Source: an uncultured Lachnospiraceae bacterium
GTDB taxonomy: Bacteria; Bacillota; Clostridia; Lachnospirales; Lachnospiraceae
DNA length: 64,000 bases
Direction: 5' to 3'
NCBI GenBank assembly: GCA_947382625.1
Contig: CANDAG010000019.1
Span: 1 to 64,000, forward strand
A program made the translations under genes and the position numbers. Each line of letters begins with the position of its first letter. The stretch's first letter is position 1. Shown in pieces: positions 17,790 to 25,600 of this stretch. Under the pieces are notes generated by a model that was not told where the DNA came from, searched no databases, and was given only the letters and a program-made list of their open reading frames with translations.

Positions 17790-18455
17790 ATGGAACAGTT
17801 TACGATTCAGCAGCTTTATAATCTGGAGGAGACCATTGCGGCTCAGCTTTTTGAAGGAGCAGTTTATCCATGGGAGCTTTTGCCAAAGATCAGGGACTTC
17901 ATTGTGGCGTTAGGGAAAAGACTCCCCAAAGATAAGTACACAGAGATAAAAGACCGGGTCTGGGCGGCCAAATCCGCCAGCATAGCGCCTACAGCCTGTA
18001 TTAACGGCCCGGCGATCATTGATGAGGAAGCGGAGATCAGACACTGCGCTTTCATCCGCGGCAATGCTATTGTAGGAAAGGGCGCTGTAGTAGGCAATTC
18101 CACCGAGCTTAAAAATGTGATCTTGTTCAATAAGGTTCAGGTACCTCATTACAATTATGTGGGAGACAGCATCCTTGGCTTTAAGTCCCACATGGGCGCA
18201 GGCTCCATTACTTCCAATGTAAAAAGTGACAAAACCCTGGTGACAGTAAAGTTTGGAGACGAAAAGATTGAAACAGGGCTTAAGAAATTCGGGGCTATGC
18301 TGGGTGACAACGTAGAAGTAGGATGCAACAGCGTCCTTAATCCGGGCACAGTGATCGGACGAAATACCAATGTGTATCCTACCAGCATGGTGCGCGGCTG
18401 CATTCCTGCAGGAAGTATTTATAAGAAACAGGGCGAGATTGCCGGGAAGAGATAG
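17790..18455 (+). CDS. Left-handed beta-helix (hexapeptide repeat) protein, nucleotidyl/acyltransferase-like
   Basis: This 221-residue protein is mostly a hexapeptide left-handed beta-helix (residues about 65-205), with repeats such as ACINGPAIIDEEAEIR and VIGRNTNVYPTSM. It resembles the C-terminal acetyltransferase half of GlmU-like UDP-sugar pyrophosphorylases (LNPGTVIGRNTNV, HMGAGSITSNVKSD), but the pyrophosphorylase domain is absent. A helical N-terminus of 60 residues precedes it. It may modify a nucleotide sugar or acylate a small molecule; substrate unknown. It follows topB after 28 bp with AAAGGAGAAGAGGAG upstream. Confidence 0.82.
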   Translation: MEQFTIQQLYNLEETIAAQLFEGAVYPWELLPKIRDFIVALGKRLPKDKYTEIKDRVWAAKSASIAPTACINGPAIIDEEAEIRHCAFIRGNAIVGKGAVVGNSTELKNVILFNKVQVPHYNYVGDSILGFKSHMGAGSITSNVKSDKTLVTVKFGDEKIETGLKKFGAMLGDNVEVGCNSVLNPGTVIGRNTNVYPTSMVRGCIPAGSIYKKQGEIAGKR

Positions 18456-18509
18456 TATTATTTGACCCGACCGGATATCAGAAGAGAGAAGAGAATTGTC
18501 AGATTTTGC

Positions 18510-18538
18510 TTGAATCCCCATGCCTGTCATGCTATAAT
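18510..18538 (+). promoter_or_regulatory. Promoter of tRNA-Ala, inside a perfect inverted repeat
   Basis: TTGAAT at 18510-18515 and a perfect TATAAT at 18533-18538 with a 17-bp spacer. CCCCATGCCT at 18516-18525 is repeated inverted as AGGCATGGGG at 18542-18551, bracketing the -10 box; the right arm covers the likely start point and the first four tRNA bases. Confidence 0.85.
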
Positions 18539-18547
18539 GTGAGGCAT

Positions 18548-18620
18548 GGGGATATAGCTCAGTTGGGAGAGCGATACGTTCGCAACGTATAGGTCACGAG
18601 TTCGAGTCTCGCTATCTCCA
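18548..18620 (+). tRNA. tRNA-Ala (anticodon CGC)
   Basis: The acceptor GGGGATA (18548-18554) pairs with TATCTCC (18613-18619), with the G3:U70 pair that marks alanine tRNAs. The anticodon stem ATACG/CGTAT holds the loop TTCGCAA with CGC at 18581-18583. D arm GCTC/GAGC and T loop TTCGAGT are standard. It is 73 nt with discriminator A; CCA is not encoded. Confidence 0.95.
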
Positions 18621-18739
18621 TTTCCTCATATTTTCATATATGAGTGTATTGCTTCTTATTATCAGTGATATTCAACAGACTGATAGTATCTTAAAGAATC
18701 GTATTTTCTTTTATTTATCCACACAAAGTACTTTGATAA

Positions 18740-18768
18740 TTGAATAGACTTTATACTTTGGTTATGAT
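18740..18768 (+). promoter_or_regulatory. Promoter of the coiled-coil gene
   Basis: TTGAAT at 18740-18745 and TATGAT at 18763-18768, spacer 17 bp. Confidence 0.65.
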
Positions 18769-18797
18769 ACGGTTATTGCATGGGGAGGTATAAGACT

Positions 18798-19097
18798 ATG
18801 GACATGGAAGGGAAAGAAATGCTTCAGGTGATCCTAAAGCGTTTTGACAGAGTGGACGAGCGCCTGGATAAGATGGATGAACGCTTCGAAAAACTGGATA
18901 ATCGTTTGGATGTGATAGAACATAAGGTGGAATGTATAGAGAAAAAGATGGATGGTTTGCGACATGATGTGGCGGCAGGACAAAGAAATATGCGGTGGGA
19001 AATATTTAAGCTTCAAGATTCAATGGATGCAGCAAAGATAGAAATATTAGAAGTAAACGCATTATTGCACGATAAAAAGGCAGTAATGAACAGCTGA
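18798..19097 (+). CDS. Small coiled-coil protein of unknown function
   Basis: This 99-residue protein is charged and almost wholly helical. Residues about 10-60 form regular heptads of the type DERLDKMDERFEKLDNRLDV. It has no signal peptide or membrane helix. Similar short heptad proteins are common near accessory genes in Firmicutes and have no fixed role. I place the start at 18798 because GGGAGG lies 9 bases before it; an ATG at 18780 precedes that site. It stands alone with its own promoter and a shared bidirectional terminator downstream. Confidence 0.7.
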   Translation: MDMEGKEMLQVILKRFDRVDERLDKMDERFEKLDNRLDVIEHKVECIEKKMDGLRHDVAAGQRNMRWEIFKLQDSMDAAKIEILEVNALLHDKKAVMNS

Positions 19098-19159
19098 AAT
19101 ATTCAGCTGAAATATTTACTTGGCCAAAGTATAAAGCCTGTTGAGCTATCAAGGAATAA

Positions 19160-19194
19160 AAAAGTACCGCAACCCCAGGGATTACGGTACTTTT
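19160..19194. terminator. Bidirectional terminator between convergent genes
   Basis: AAAAGTACCG (19160-19169) and CGGTACTTTT (19185-19194) form a 10-bp stem. Flanking A- and T-runs let it serve both the coiled-coil gene on plus and the GGGtGRT gene on minus. Confidence 0.85.
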
Positions 19195-19227
19195 AAAGTT
19201 TACTTTACGATCTTGATCAAGCCTGTT

Positions 19228-20238
19228 TTAGAATTTGCCAGCCTTGGCAGCTTCCTCTACGGAAACAGCAACGGCAACGGTAGCGCCAACCATCGGGTTG
19301 TTACCCATTCCGATCAGACCCATCATTTCAACGTGAGCCGGTACGGAGGAGGAGCCTGCGAACTGTGCGTCAGAATGCATACGTCCTAAAGTATCGGTGA
19401 AACCGTAGGAAGCAGGGCCTGCAGCCATGTTGTCCGGATGAAGGGTACGTCCTGTACCGCCGCCGGAAGCAACTGAGAAATACTTCTTGCCTGCTTCGGT
19501 TCTTTCTTTCTTGTATGTACCTGCTACAGGATGCTGGAATCTGGTAGGATTGGTAGAGTTACCGGTAATGGAAACATCTACGTTTTCTTTCCACATGATA
19601 GCAACGCCCTCGGGAACGGAGTTCGCACCATAGCAGTTAACCTTTGCACGAAGTCCCTCGGAATAGGACTTGCGCTCGATCTCCTTAACAGTGTTGGTGT
19701 AAGGATCATATTCGGTTTCAACAAAGGTGAAGCCGTTGATCCTGGAAATGATCTTGGCAGCGTCTTTGCCAAGTCCGTTTAAGATAACGCGAAGAGGTTT
19801 CTGACGAACCTTGTTTGCCTTTTCAGCGATACCGATAGCGCCTTCGGCAGCAGCAAAGGACTCATGTCCGGCAAGGAAAGCGAAGCACTCAGTTTCCTCT
19901 TCCAGGAGCATTTTGCCGAGATTGCCGTGGCCAAGACCAACCTTACGGGTATCGGCTACAGAACCGGGGATACAGAAAGCCTGAAGGCCTTCGCCGATTG
20001 CAGCGGCAGCGTCAGCAGCCTTGCGGCAGTCTTTCTTGATAGCGATCGCAGCGCCGACTGTGTAAGCCCAGCAAGCATTTTCAAAACAGATAGGCTGGAT
20101 CTTCTTAACCTGCTCATAAACATCGAGTCCAGCGTCCTTGGTGATCTTTTCGGCTTCTTCAATAGAAGAAATGCCATAAGAGTTTAAAACGGAATTGATT
20201 GTATCAATTCTTCTTTCATATGATTCAAATAATGCCAT
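19228..20238 (-). CDS. GGGtGRT family protein
   Basis: The 336-residue protein carries the family hallmark SGGGTGRTLHPDN near residues 260-272, and a conserved C-terminal block ending in GMGNNPMVGATVAVAV. I recognise it as the family that databases call GGGtGRT protein. Members are common in anaerobic Firmicutes, and their function is, to my knowledge, unknown. The glycine loop could bind phosphate or a nucleotide. Cysteines occur in ICFENACWAY (near 50) and at two other sites, compatible with metal binding but not proof. It follows the NifU-like gene after 21 bp, with TAGGAGG upstream, so the two are co-expressed. No membrane helix or signal peptide. Confidence 0.85.
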   Translation of the reverse strand: MALFESYERRIDTINSVLNSYGISSIEEAEKITKDAGLDVYEQVKKIQPICFENACWAYTVGAAIAIKKDCRKAADAAAAIGEGLQAFCIPGSVADTRKVGLGHGNLGKMLLEEETECFAFLAGHESFAAAEGAIGIAEKANKVRQKPLRVILNGLGKDAAKIISRINGFTFVETEYDPYTNTVKEIERKSYSEGLRAKVNCYGANSVPEGVAIMWKENVDVSITGNSTNPTRFQHPVAGTYKKERTEAGKKYFSVASGGGTGRTLHPDNMAAGPASYGFTDTLGRMHSDAQFAGSSSVPAHVEMMGLIGMGNNPMVGATVAVAVSVEEAAKAGKF

Positions 20239-20259
20239 TTTTACATTCCTCCTATTTAA

Positions 20260-20952
20260 TTATTCTTTTCTGGGATCAATGACCTTAACAGCATCATCTA
20301 CGCGGCCGTACTGTCCGCAGGCTTTTTCGTATGCGGTATTAGGATCGTCGCCTTTTTTGATGAAGTCTGTCATTTTTCCAAGGTTGACAAATTTGTAACC
20401 GATGATCTCATTGTCAGCGTCAAGAGCAATGCCGGTTACATAACCTTCGGCCATTTCCAGATAACGGGGGCCTTTCTTCAGGGTTCCGTACATAGTACCA
20501 ACCTGGCTTCTGAGTCCCTTGCCTAAGTCTTCAAGACCTGCGCCGATAGGAAGTCCGTCTTCGGAGAAAGCGCTCTGGGTACGTCCATAAACGATCTGGA
20601 GGAATAATTCTCTCATGGCGGTGTTGATCGCGTCACATACAAGGTCAGTATTCAATGCTTCCATTACGGTTAATCCGGGAAGGATTTCCGATGCCATAGC
20701 AGCAGAGTGTGTCATTCCGGAACATCCGATGGTCTCAACCAATGCTTCCTGAATGATGCCTTCCTTTACATTCAGGGTCAGCTTGCAGGCGCCCTGCTGG
20801 GGAGCACACCAGCCAACACCATGGGTTAATCCTGAAATGTCTTCTACTTTTTTGGCCTGAACCCACTTTGCTTCTTCAGGGATAGGAGCACAGCCATGAT
20901 GAACACCCTGTGCAACAGTACACATTTCTTCAACTTCCTTTGAATAAATCAT
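20260..20952 (-). CDS. NifU/IscU-like iron-sulfur cluster assembly scaffold protein
   Basis: This 230-residue protein resembles the NifU N-terminal scaffold domain that builds and hands over Fe-S clusters. Cysteines lie in EMCTVAQGVHHGCAP, VGWCAPQQGACKL and ETIGCSGMTHSAAMAS; the last is the usual scaffold Cys region. A long C-terminal extension from about residue 140 is unlike IscU. The start at 20952 has GAAAGGAG upstream; a much longer frame reaching 21060 lacks a ribosome site. It is the first gene of a two-gene operon with the GGGtGRT protein. The pairing suggests a dedicated scaffold for that protein or a shared target. No IscS-type desulfurase is adjacent. Confidence 0.82.
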   Translation of the reverse strand: MIYSKEVEEMCTVAQGVHHGCAPIPEEAKWVQAKKVEDISGLTHGVGWCAPQQGACKLTLNVKEGIIQEALVETIGCSGMTHSAAMASEILPGLTVMEALNTDLVCDAINTAMRELFLQIVYGRTQSAFSEDGLPIGAGLEDLGKGLRSQVGTMYGTLKKGPRYLEMAEGYVTGIALDADNEIIGYKFVNLGKMTDFIKKGDDPNTAYEKACGQYGRVDDAVKVIDPRKE

Positions 20953-21052
20953 GTGAAAACTCCTTTCAATTATGTAGATAATACTTGCTGGCAAAACATT
21001 CTCATAATTTGTGAATATTTTGTCATAATCACAGTTCCTATTGTCGCATATC

Positions 21053-21070
21053 TTCCGCAAAAAATCCAGA
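21053..21070 (+). repeat. 18-base intergenic repeat, copy A
   Basis: TTCCGCAAAAAATCCAGA occurs identically at 59471-59488. Looser similarity continues further on (AAATGCAGGTAG against AAATGCAGATAC), so both may be remnants of one element. Confidence 0.6.
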
Positions 21071-21249
21071 CCTTTTGGGAATTTTTAAAGGATTTTGAAG
21101 AGACATTTCAGAATTTCTTCAAAATGCAGGTAGTTTCCTTTTCTTACCGGAGCATTGAAAAAGATAGATTATCGGAATTGTATATGTTAAAATAATATAG
21201 TCGGCGGAAGGATTTGATCTTGATTCAAAATTGATCCTCTCAAAATCTG

Positions 21250-21298
21250 GAAACAGTTCGGCTTTGCAGTAAGTGCAAAGTCCTTGCTGAGCAGTTAC
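21250..21298 (-). repeat. Mini-copy of the inverted-repeat hairpin element
   Basis: The core CTTTGCAGTAAGTGCAAAGTCCT and the flank GCTGAGCAGTTAC match, in reverse orientation, the left part of the element at 54610-54753. Its ends (GAAACAGTTCGGC and GCTGAGCAGTTAC) are themselves degenerate inverted copies around one hairpin. Confidence 0.65.
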
Positions 21299-21327
21299 AA
21301 AATTTGTTCCACATATGGATAAAAGAC

Positions 21328-21355
21328 TTGAATTTATTTCAAGATATAGTAAAAT
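21328..21355 (+). promoter_or_regulatory. Candidate promoter of the sortase locus
   Basis: TTGAAT at 21328-21333 and TAAAAT at 21350-21355 with a 16-bp spacer, ahead of AAAGGAGAAGGG at the sortase start. Confidence 0.5.
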
Positions 21356-21387
21356 AAATCATATATGCATAAAAGGAGAAGGGATCC

Positions 21388-22647
21388 ATGACAGCAGATG
21401 ACCTTACGGTTGCAGGAATACGCTTCCACACCCGTGCGGATTATGAGGCTGCGTTACGTGATCAGAAGAAGATCAATGCGATCAGGGCGCGGATCAATTT
21501 GGACGATCCGAAGGAATTGTACAAATTATTCAGCGTGCTGCAGAGCGGCAGCTACCGCTTTGAGACGCAGTTGGGGAACAACTTTGACGATGAGATATAT
21601 GAAAAAATAGAGAATTTAAAGAAACAGGGGATTACTCCCGCCAATATGAGCCTTAGCCAGAAGGAGCAGGGGCAGAAGGCTCATCTGTCTGTAAAGAGGC
21701 AAAAGGCGGTATTTGTCGATAAAGATGTCGGCAATAATCCCGAAAGAAAGAAAAGCAAAGAACCAAAACGAGGCAGTGAAAGCAGGAAGCGGTCAGAGCC
21801 TGCGCGGCTGGAGGATTATGATAAGGAAATGCAGCAGCAGATCCTTGCCGAGATCAAAAGGAGAGAACGGCGCAGGAAACTGGTGGTAGGGCTTGCTTCT
21901 ATAGTAGCAATGGGGAGCTTTGCTTATTTTGGTGTCTATTATTATTTCAGCGCAAGAACCAGCGCGGATTATGAAAGTCTTGCATCACTAAAGAACAGTA
22001 CCGTACTTGCCGAAAATCAGACAAGAAATGAGCTTTCCTTACATAAAACAGGAGAACTCCGGCTTCCGGATATCTTAGAGGAATATCAGACTTTATACCA
22101 AAAAAATAAAAAGCTAATCGGATGGCTGAAAATTGACGATACAATAATAGATTATCCCGTAATGCAGACTTCAAATAATGAATACTATCTTGACCATAAT
22201 TTTAATCAGGAATATGATAAAAACGGTAGTATTTTTTTGGATGCAGAATGCGGAATCTATCCGCGCTCCACGAATTTGATCGTTTACGGGCATCATATGA
22301 AGTCGGGCAAAATGTTTGGCCAGCTTCAGAAATACGCAAAGGAATCCTATGGAAAGAAGCATGATCTGATCCAGTTTGATACGATCTATGAAAAGGGAAC
22401 TTATCAGGTAATGTACGTGTTCCGCTCACAGGTCTATAATGAGGATGACTTTGTTTTCAAGTATTACCAGTTCATAGATGCAAACTCAGAAGAAGAATTT
22501 AATTCTTATATGAAAGAGATGGCTGCCATCAGTCTGTATGATACTGAGGTTACAGCAAATTATGGTGACAGTCTGCTTACCTTATCAACCTGCGACCATT
22601 CACAGGAAGACGGAAGGTTTGTGGTAGTGGCAAAAAAAATAGGGTAA
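21388..22647 (+). CDS. Class B sortase with long cytoplasmic N-terminal region
   Basis: Sortases cut an anchor motif in surface proteins and join them to peptidoglycan. This 419-residue protein has a charged cytoplasmic part of about 163 residues, a membrane helix at about 165-187 (VVGLASIVAMGSFAYFG), then a class B catalytic domain. The catalytic His lies in YGHHMKSG near 302, the Cys in TLSTCDHS at 402 and the Arg in DGRFVVVA near 411. Class B members usually run about 230-250 residues, so the N-terminal region is unusual and could bind a cytoplasmic partner. The two genes downstream encode proteins with matching C-terminal anchors, so they are the probable substrates. An 18-bp gap separates it from the first. 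Confidence 0.93.
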   Translation: MTADDLTVAGIRFHTRADYEAALRDQKKINAIRARINLDDPKELYKLFSVLQSGSYRFETQLGNNFDDEIYEKIENLKKQGITPANMSLSQKEQGQKAHLSVKRQKAVFVDKDVGNNPERKKSKEPKRGSESRKRSEPARLEDYDKEMQQQILAEIKRRERRRKLVVGLASIVAMGSFAYFGVYYYFSARTSADYESLASLKNSTVLAENQTRNELSLHKTGELRLPDILEEYQTLYQKNKKLIGWLKIDDTIIDYPVMQTSNNEYYLDHNFNQEYDKNGSIFLDAECGIYPRSTNLIVYGHHMKSGKMFGQLQKYAKESYGKKHDLIQFDTIYEKGTYQVMYVFRSQVYNEDDFVFKYYQFIDANSEEEFNSYMKEMAAISLYDTEVTANYGDSLLTLSTCDHSQEDGRFVVVAKKIG

Positions 22648-22665
22648 CTCAGGAGGAGTGTTACG

Positions 22666-25600
22666 ATGGTCAAAAAAGTAACTAAAAAGAAAAACAGAAG
22701 ATTGAGAAGACAGATCCGTAAAACAATGGGCTGTCTTTTGCTGGCTTCATCAATTATAGTTGCCGCCTTGCCTGTGCCTGAGATCAGCGCCAGAAGTGAT
22801 CAGAAGGTAGAGAGAGTAGCGGTGGTGAATCATACCAGCAGTACGGATCTCGCGCAGTTTGAAACGATCGGTACTGACGGCAGAGAAGCCCCCCTTGAGT
22901 GGCAGAGCAATGTGCCACTTGTGGGAAAGGATGAGTATATCTATACAACGGCAGACAGCTCCCTGCAGTTTGCCTATATCAATTATCGCGGGGAATGGAT
23001 AGCAGTCATCCTAGGGCGTAAGATCAACAGCCTGCCGAACGGAAGCTTTACAATCCCTGCGCAGGTGGACGGGTACAGGACCTATGATGTGAATATGACG
23101 AACGGCGGTCTGTGCGCCGTGGGACAGGACGGTAATTTCCTGTACTACAGGATACCGGCGCAGTACCAGTATACGAATACAAAGCAGGGGATTACTTATA
23201 CCGTCCCTGATACAGATAAGAGTCTGGATTTGAGCGCAACAGGGCCAAGGTATCGGGTCTTTGATACAGAAGAGCAAAAAGACGTATGGTATCCTGCCCG
23301 TATGATTACAGAAGAGAGTTTTTCTCCTTGTTATCAGAGAGATCTGGCGAAATGGGAAAATATAGCAGATGAAGATTTGTATTTTCAGAGCGGCACAACC
23401 ACTGCATCAACGTTCTCTTTGCGGGATATGAATCAGCAGGCAATGCCATCTGCAACGGAGTCGCCGTCCCCATCTCCTACGGAAACGCCGACTCCTGAGG
23501 CTTCGGCAACGCCTACAGAAACGCCGGAAGCAACCCCGGGAGGTGAGGAAGTGCCCGCAGCGACCCCTGTGGCAGAGCCGTCAGAGATGCCCACAGTGTC
23601 GCCGATGCCCACAGAGCCTTCGGAAGCAGTACCTTCAGATGCGCCCACAGCTGCTCCGGAGGGAATGCCGGGAACGGATGTTACACCGAGCGAAGAAGAT
23701 ACACAGGATCCGGCAGACGATTTAAATGAAAAAGGATTTGAGTCTCTGATACCGTCATCGACAGCGGTACCTGCAGAAACGCCGACTCCAACAGCATCGC
23801 CGGAGACGGAGGATCCCGAGGTTACCACCAGTAAAAGTGGGGAAGCTGCTAGTTATAATGTAGAAAGAATTGTAGTTACCAATGATAATTTGGTTATGGC
23901 TGCCAACAACAAAGCGCAGACTTTGACAGGCGGGATCATACAAAAAACAGGTCGTGCGCCGGTTCCTGTTTATACCAAGGTAAAAGAAGCAGGAGATCAA
24001 AAAGCTGAGCATATGAGAATCCATAATGCCGCCGTGAGATATATCGGAAGGCAGTATCTGACAGAACATTCGGATGCGGGAACCTGGACAATCGGCGATT
24101 CGACTAATCCTAACGGGGAGGTGACCAGCAAAAATCCTGAACGGGGAGTATTTGCCGGATTAGGACAGTTGGTACATCTGGTTACAGAGGCAGAGGCATC
24201 GACAGGACTGAGCGCACTTGTGGGAATTGGTGATTATGCCTTCTACGGTTGTACTTCCCTGCAGAGTGTGGATTTGGCCAATGGTATTAATACTATTGGA
24301 AACGGTGCCTTTGAACAGTGTCTGAATATGACCAGCTTTACGATTCCCAGAGCATCCAATCTGATGGCCTTTGGTAAGGATGCGTTCAGCGGCTGCCGGA
24401 AATTAAAGAGTATAGTGATTCCTACCAATGTACGCGCTATCGGTGATTATTGCTTCCAGGATTGTGTGGCCCTTGAAACCATAGAAATGGGAGGAGACGG
24501 CACGGAGGTTGCCCTGAATGTGATCGGATGGAGGGCATTTGAAAACTGCAGCAGTTTATCCTCTATTACCTTCCCGGGTACATTTACCCAGACTTATCCT
24601 TCTGGGGATAAATGGAAGGATATACGGGAGAAGGAAAATAATAAAATTCCCATCACCTGGTTTGACGGATGCAACAGCCTGCAGTATATCAAGGTACAGA
24701 ATACCACGTTAGATATCGTTGACGATGATGAGATGACAAAGGTTGGTTCTGATGACTCAGAAGAGAGCCACGTGAAGAAGCTTTTGAATAACCCGAATGC
24801 AAAAGATGATATTCTTAGTTTCCTTGACAAGGTACCTGAACTGTTCTATTTTGAGGGACCGGGAGCGGATGCCAGGATCTGTAATACTGCCAGGGTACAC
24901 TCGGCGGCCTTCAAGTATATGAGCCAGGACAAATACGAAAAGGTAATGTGGTGCGAGGCTCATGACGGTGATCATAAAGCAATTTTTGCGGTGAATTCCA
25001 AAAACCAGCTGGTGGAGATGACCCTTGAAAAGGAATGCGGTATTGTGGATATCCCGGCGCAGATCGGAGCCAGACATATCGATACCATTGGAGAGTATAG
25101 TTTTGATAAAAGCAGATGCTTCTTAAAGAGGATTACGATACCTTCCACGGTTCAGGTAATTGAGAAGAATGCGTTTAAGGGCTGTCATAATCTGGAGGAT
25201 GTGATTTTTGACCAGAGAGGGAGTAACGGACCGCAGATCGGGACAGATGCTTTCGATACCCAGGATGCTCAGCTCCATAGTACGGATTGTGCGGATAAAG
25301 GAAGCACCTTCCATGCGCTGACCTTTACAGGAGATATTTCTCCGTCCTCTACACCGTTTTTGTATGCCATGGATGCGGGCAACAATTATAACAATGGATC
25401 TCAGGTGGAAAGCTTTATCACATTTTACAGTGGATGGCCTACCAACCTGACGGTGCAATACAATAAGAAGACGGATAAGAATGAGCTAATCAATTATCCG
25501 AAGATTGAAGATCTGTTAAATTATGAAGTGAAGAGCTATGACGGTAGTACACCGCCAGCACCGACTCCGGCGCCTACAACGGATCCGGCAGCAACAGCGG

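Larger units (their letters stand above)
20953..21387. other. 435-bp intergenic region between divergent NifU-like and sortase genes
   Basis: I see no gene here. It holds an 18-base match to the region after the M16C gene (21053-21070), a mini-copy of the inverted-repeat element (21250-21298) and a candidate sortase promoter (21328-21355). A minus-strand promoter for the NifU-like gene must lie here, but I found no convincing one. Open frames in it lack ribosome sites. Confidence 0.6.

Noticed and set aside
20953..21060. N-terminal extension of the NifU-like protein to 21060
   Set aside because: The ATG at 20952 has GAAAGGAG upstream and matches the family start; the extension has no ribosome site.
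23433..23828. Minus-strand Gly/Val/Ser-rich frame
   Set aside because: It mirrors the Pro/Thr/Ser linker of the LRR protein; repetitive codons give an open antisense frame.
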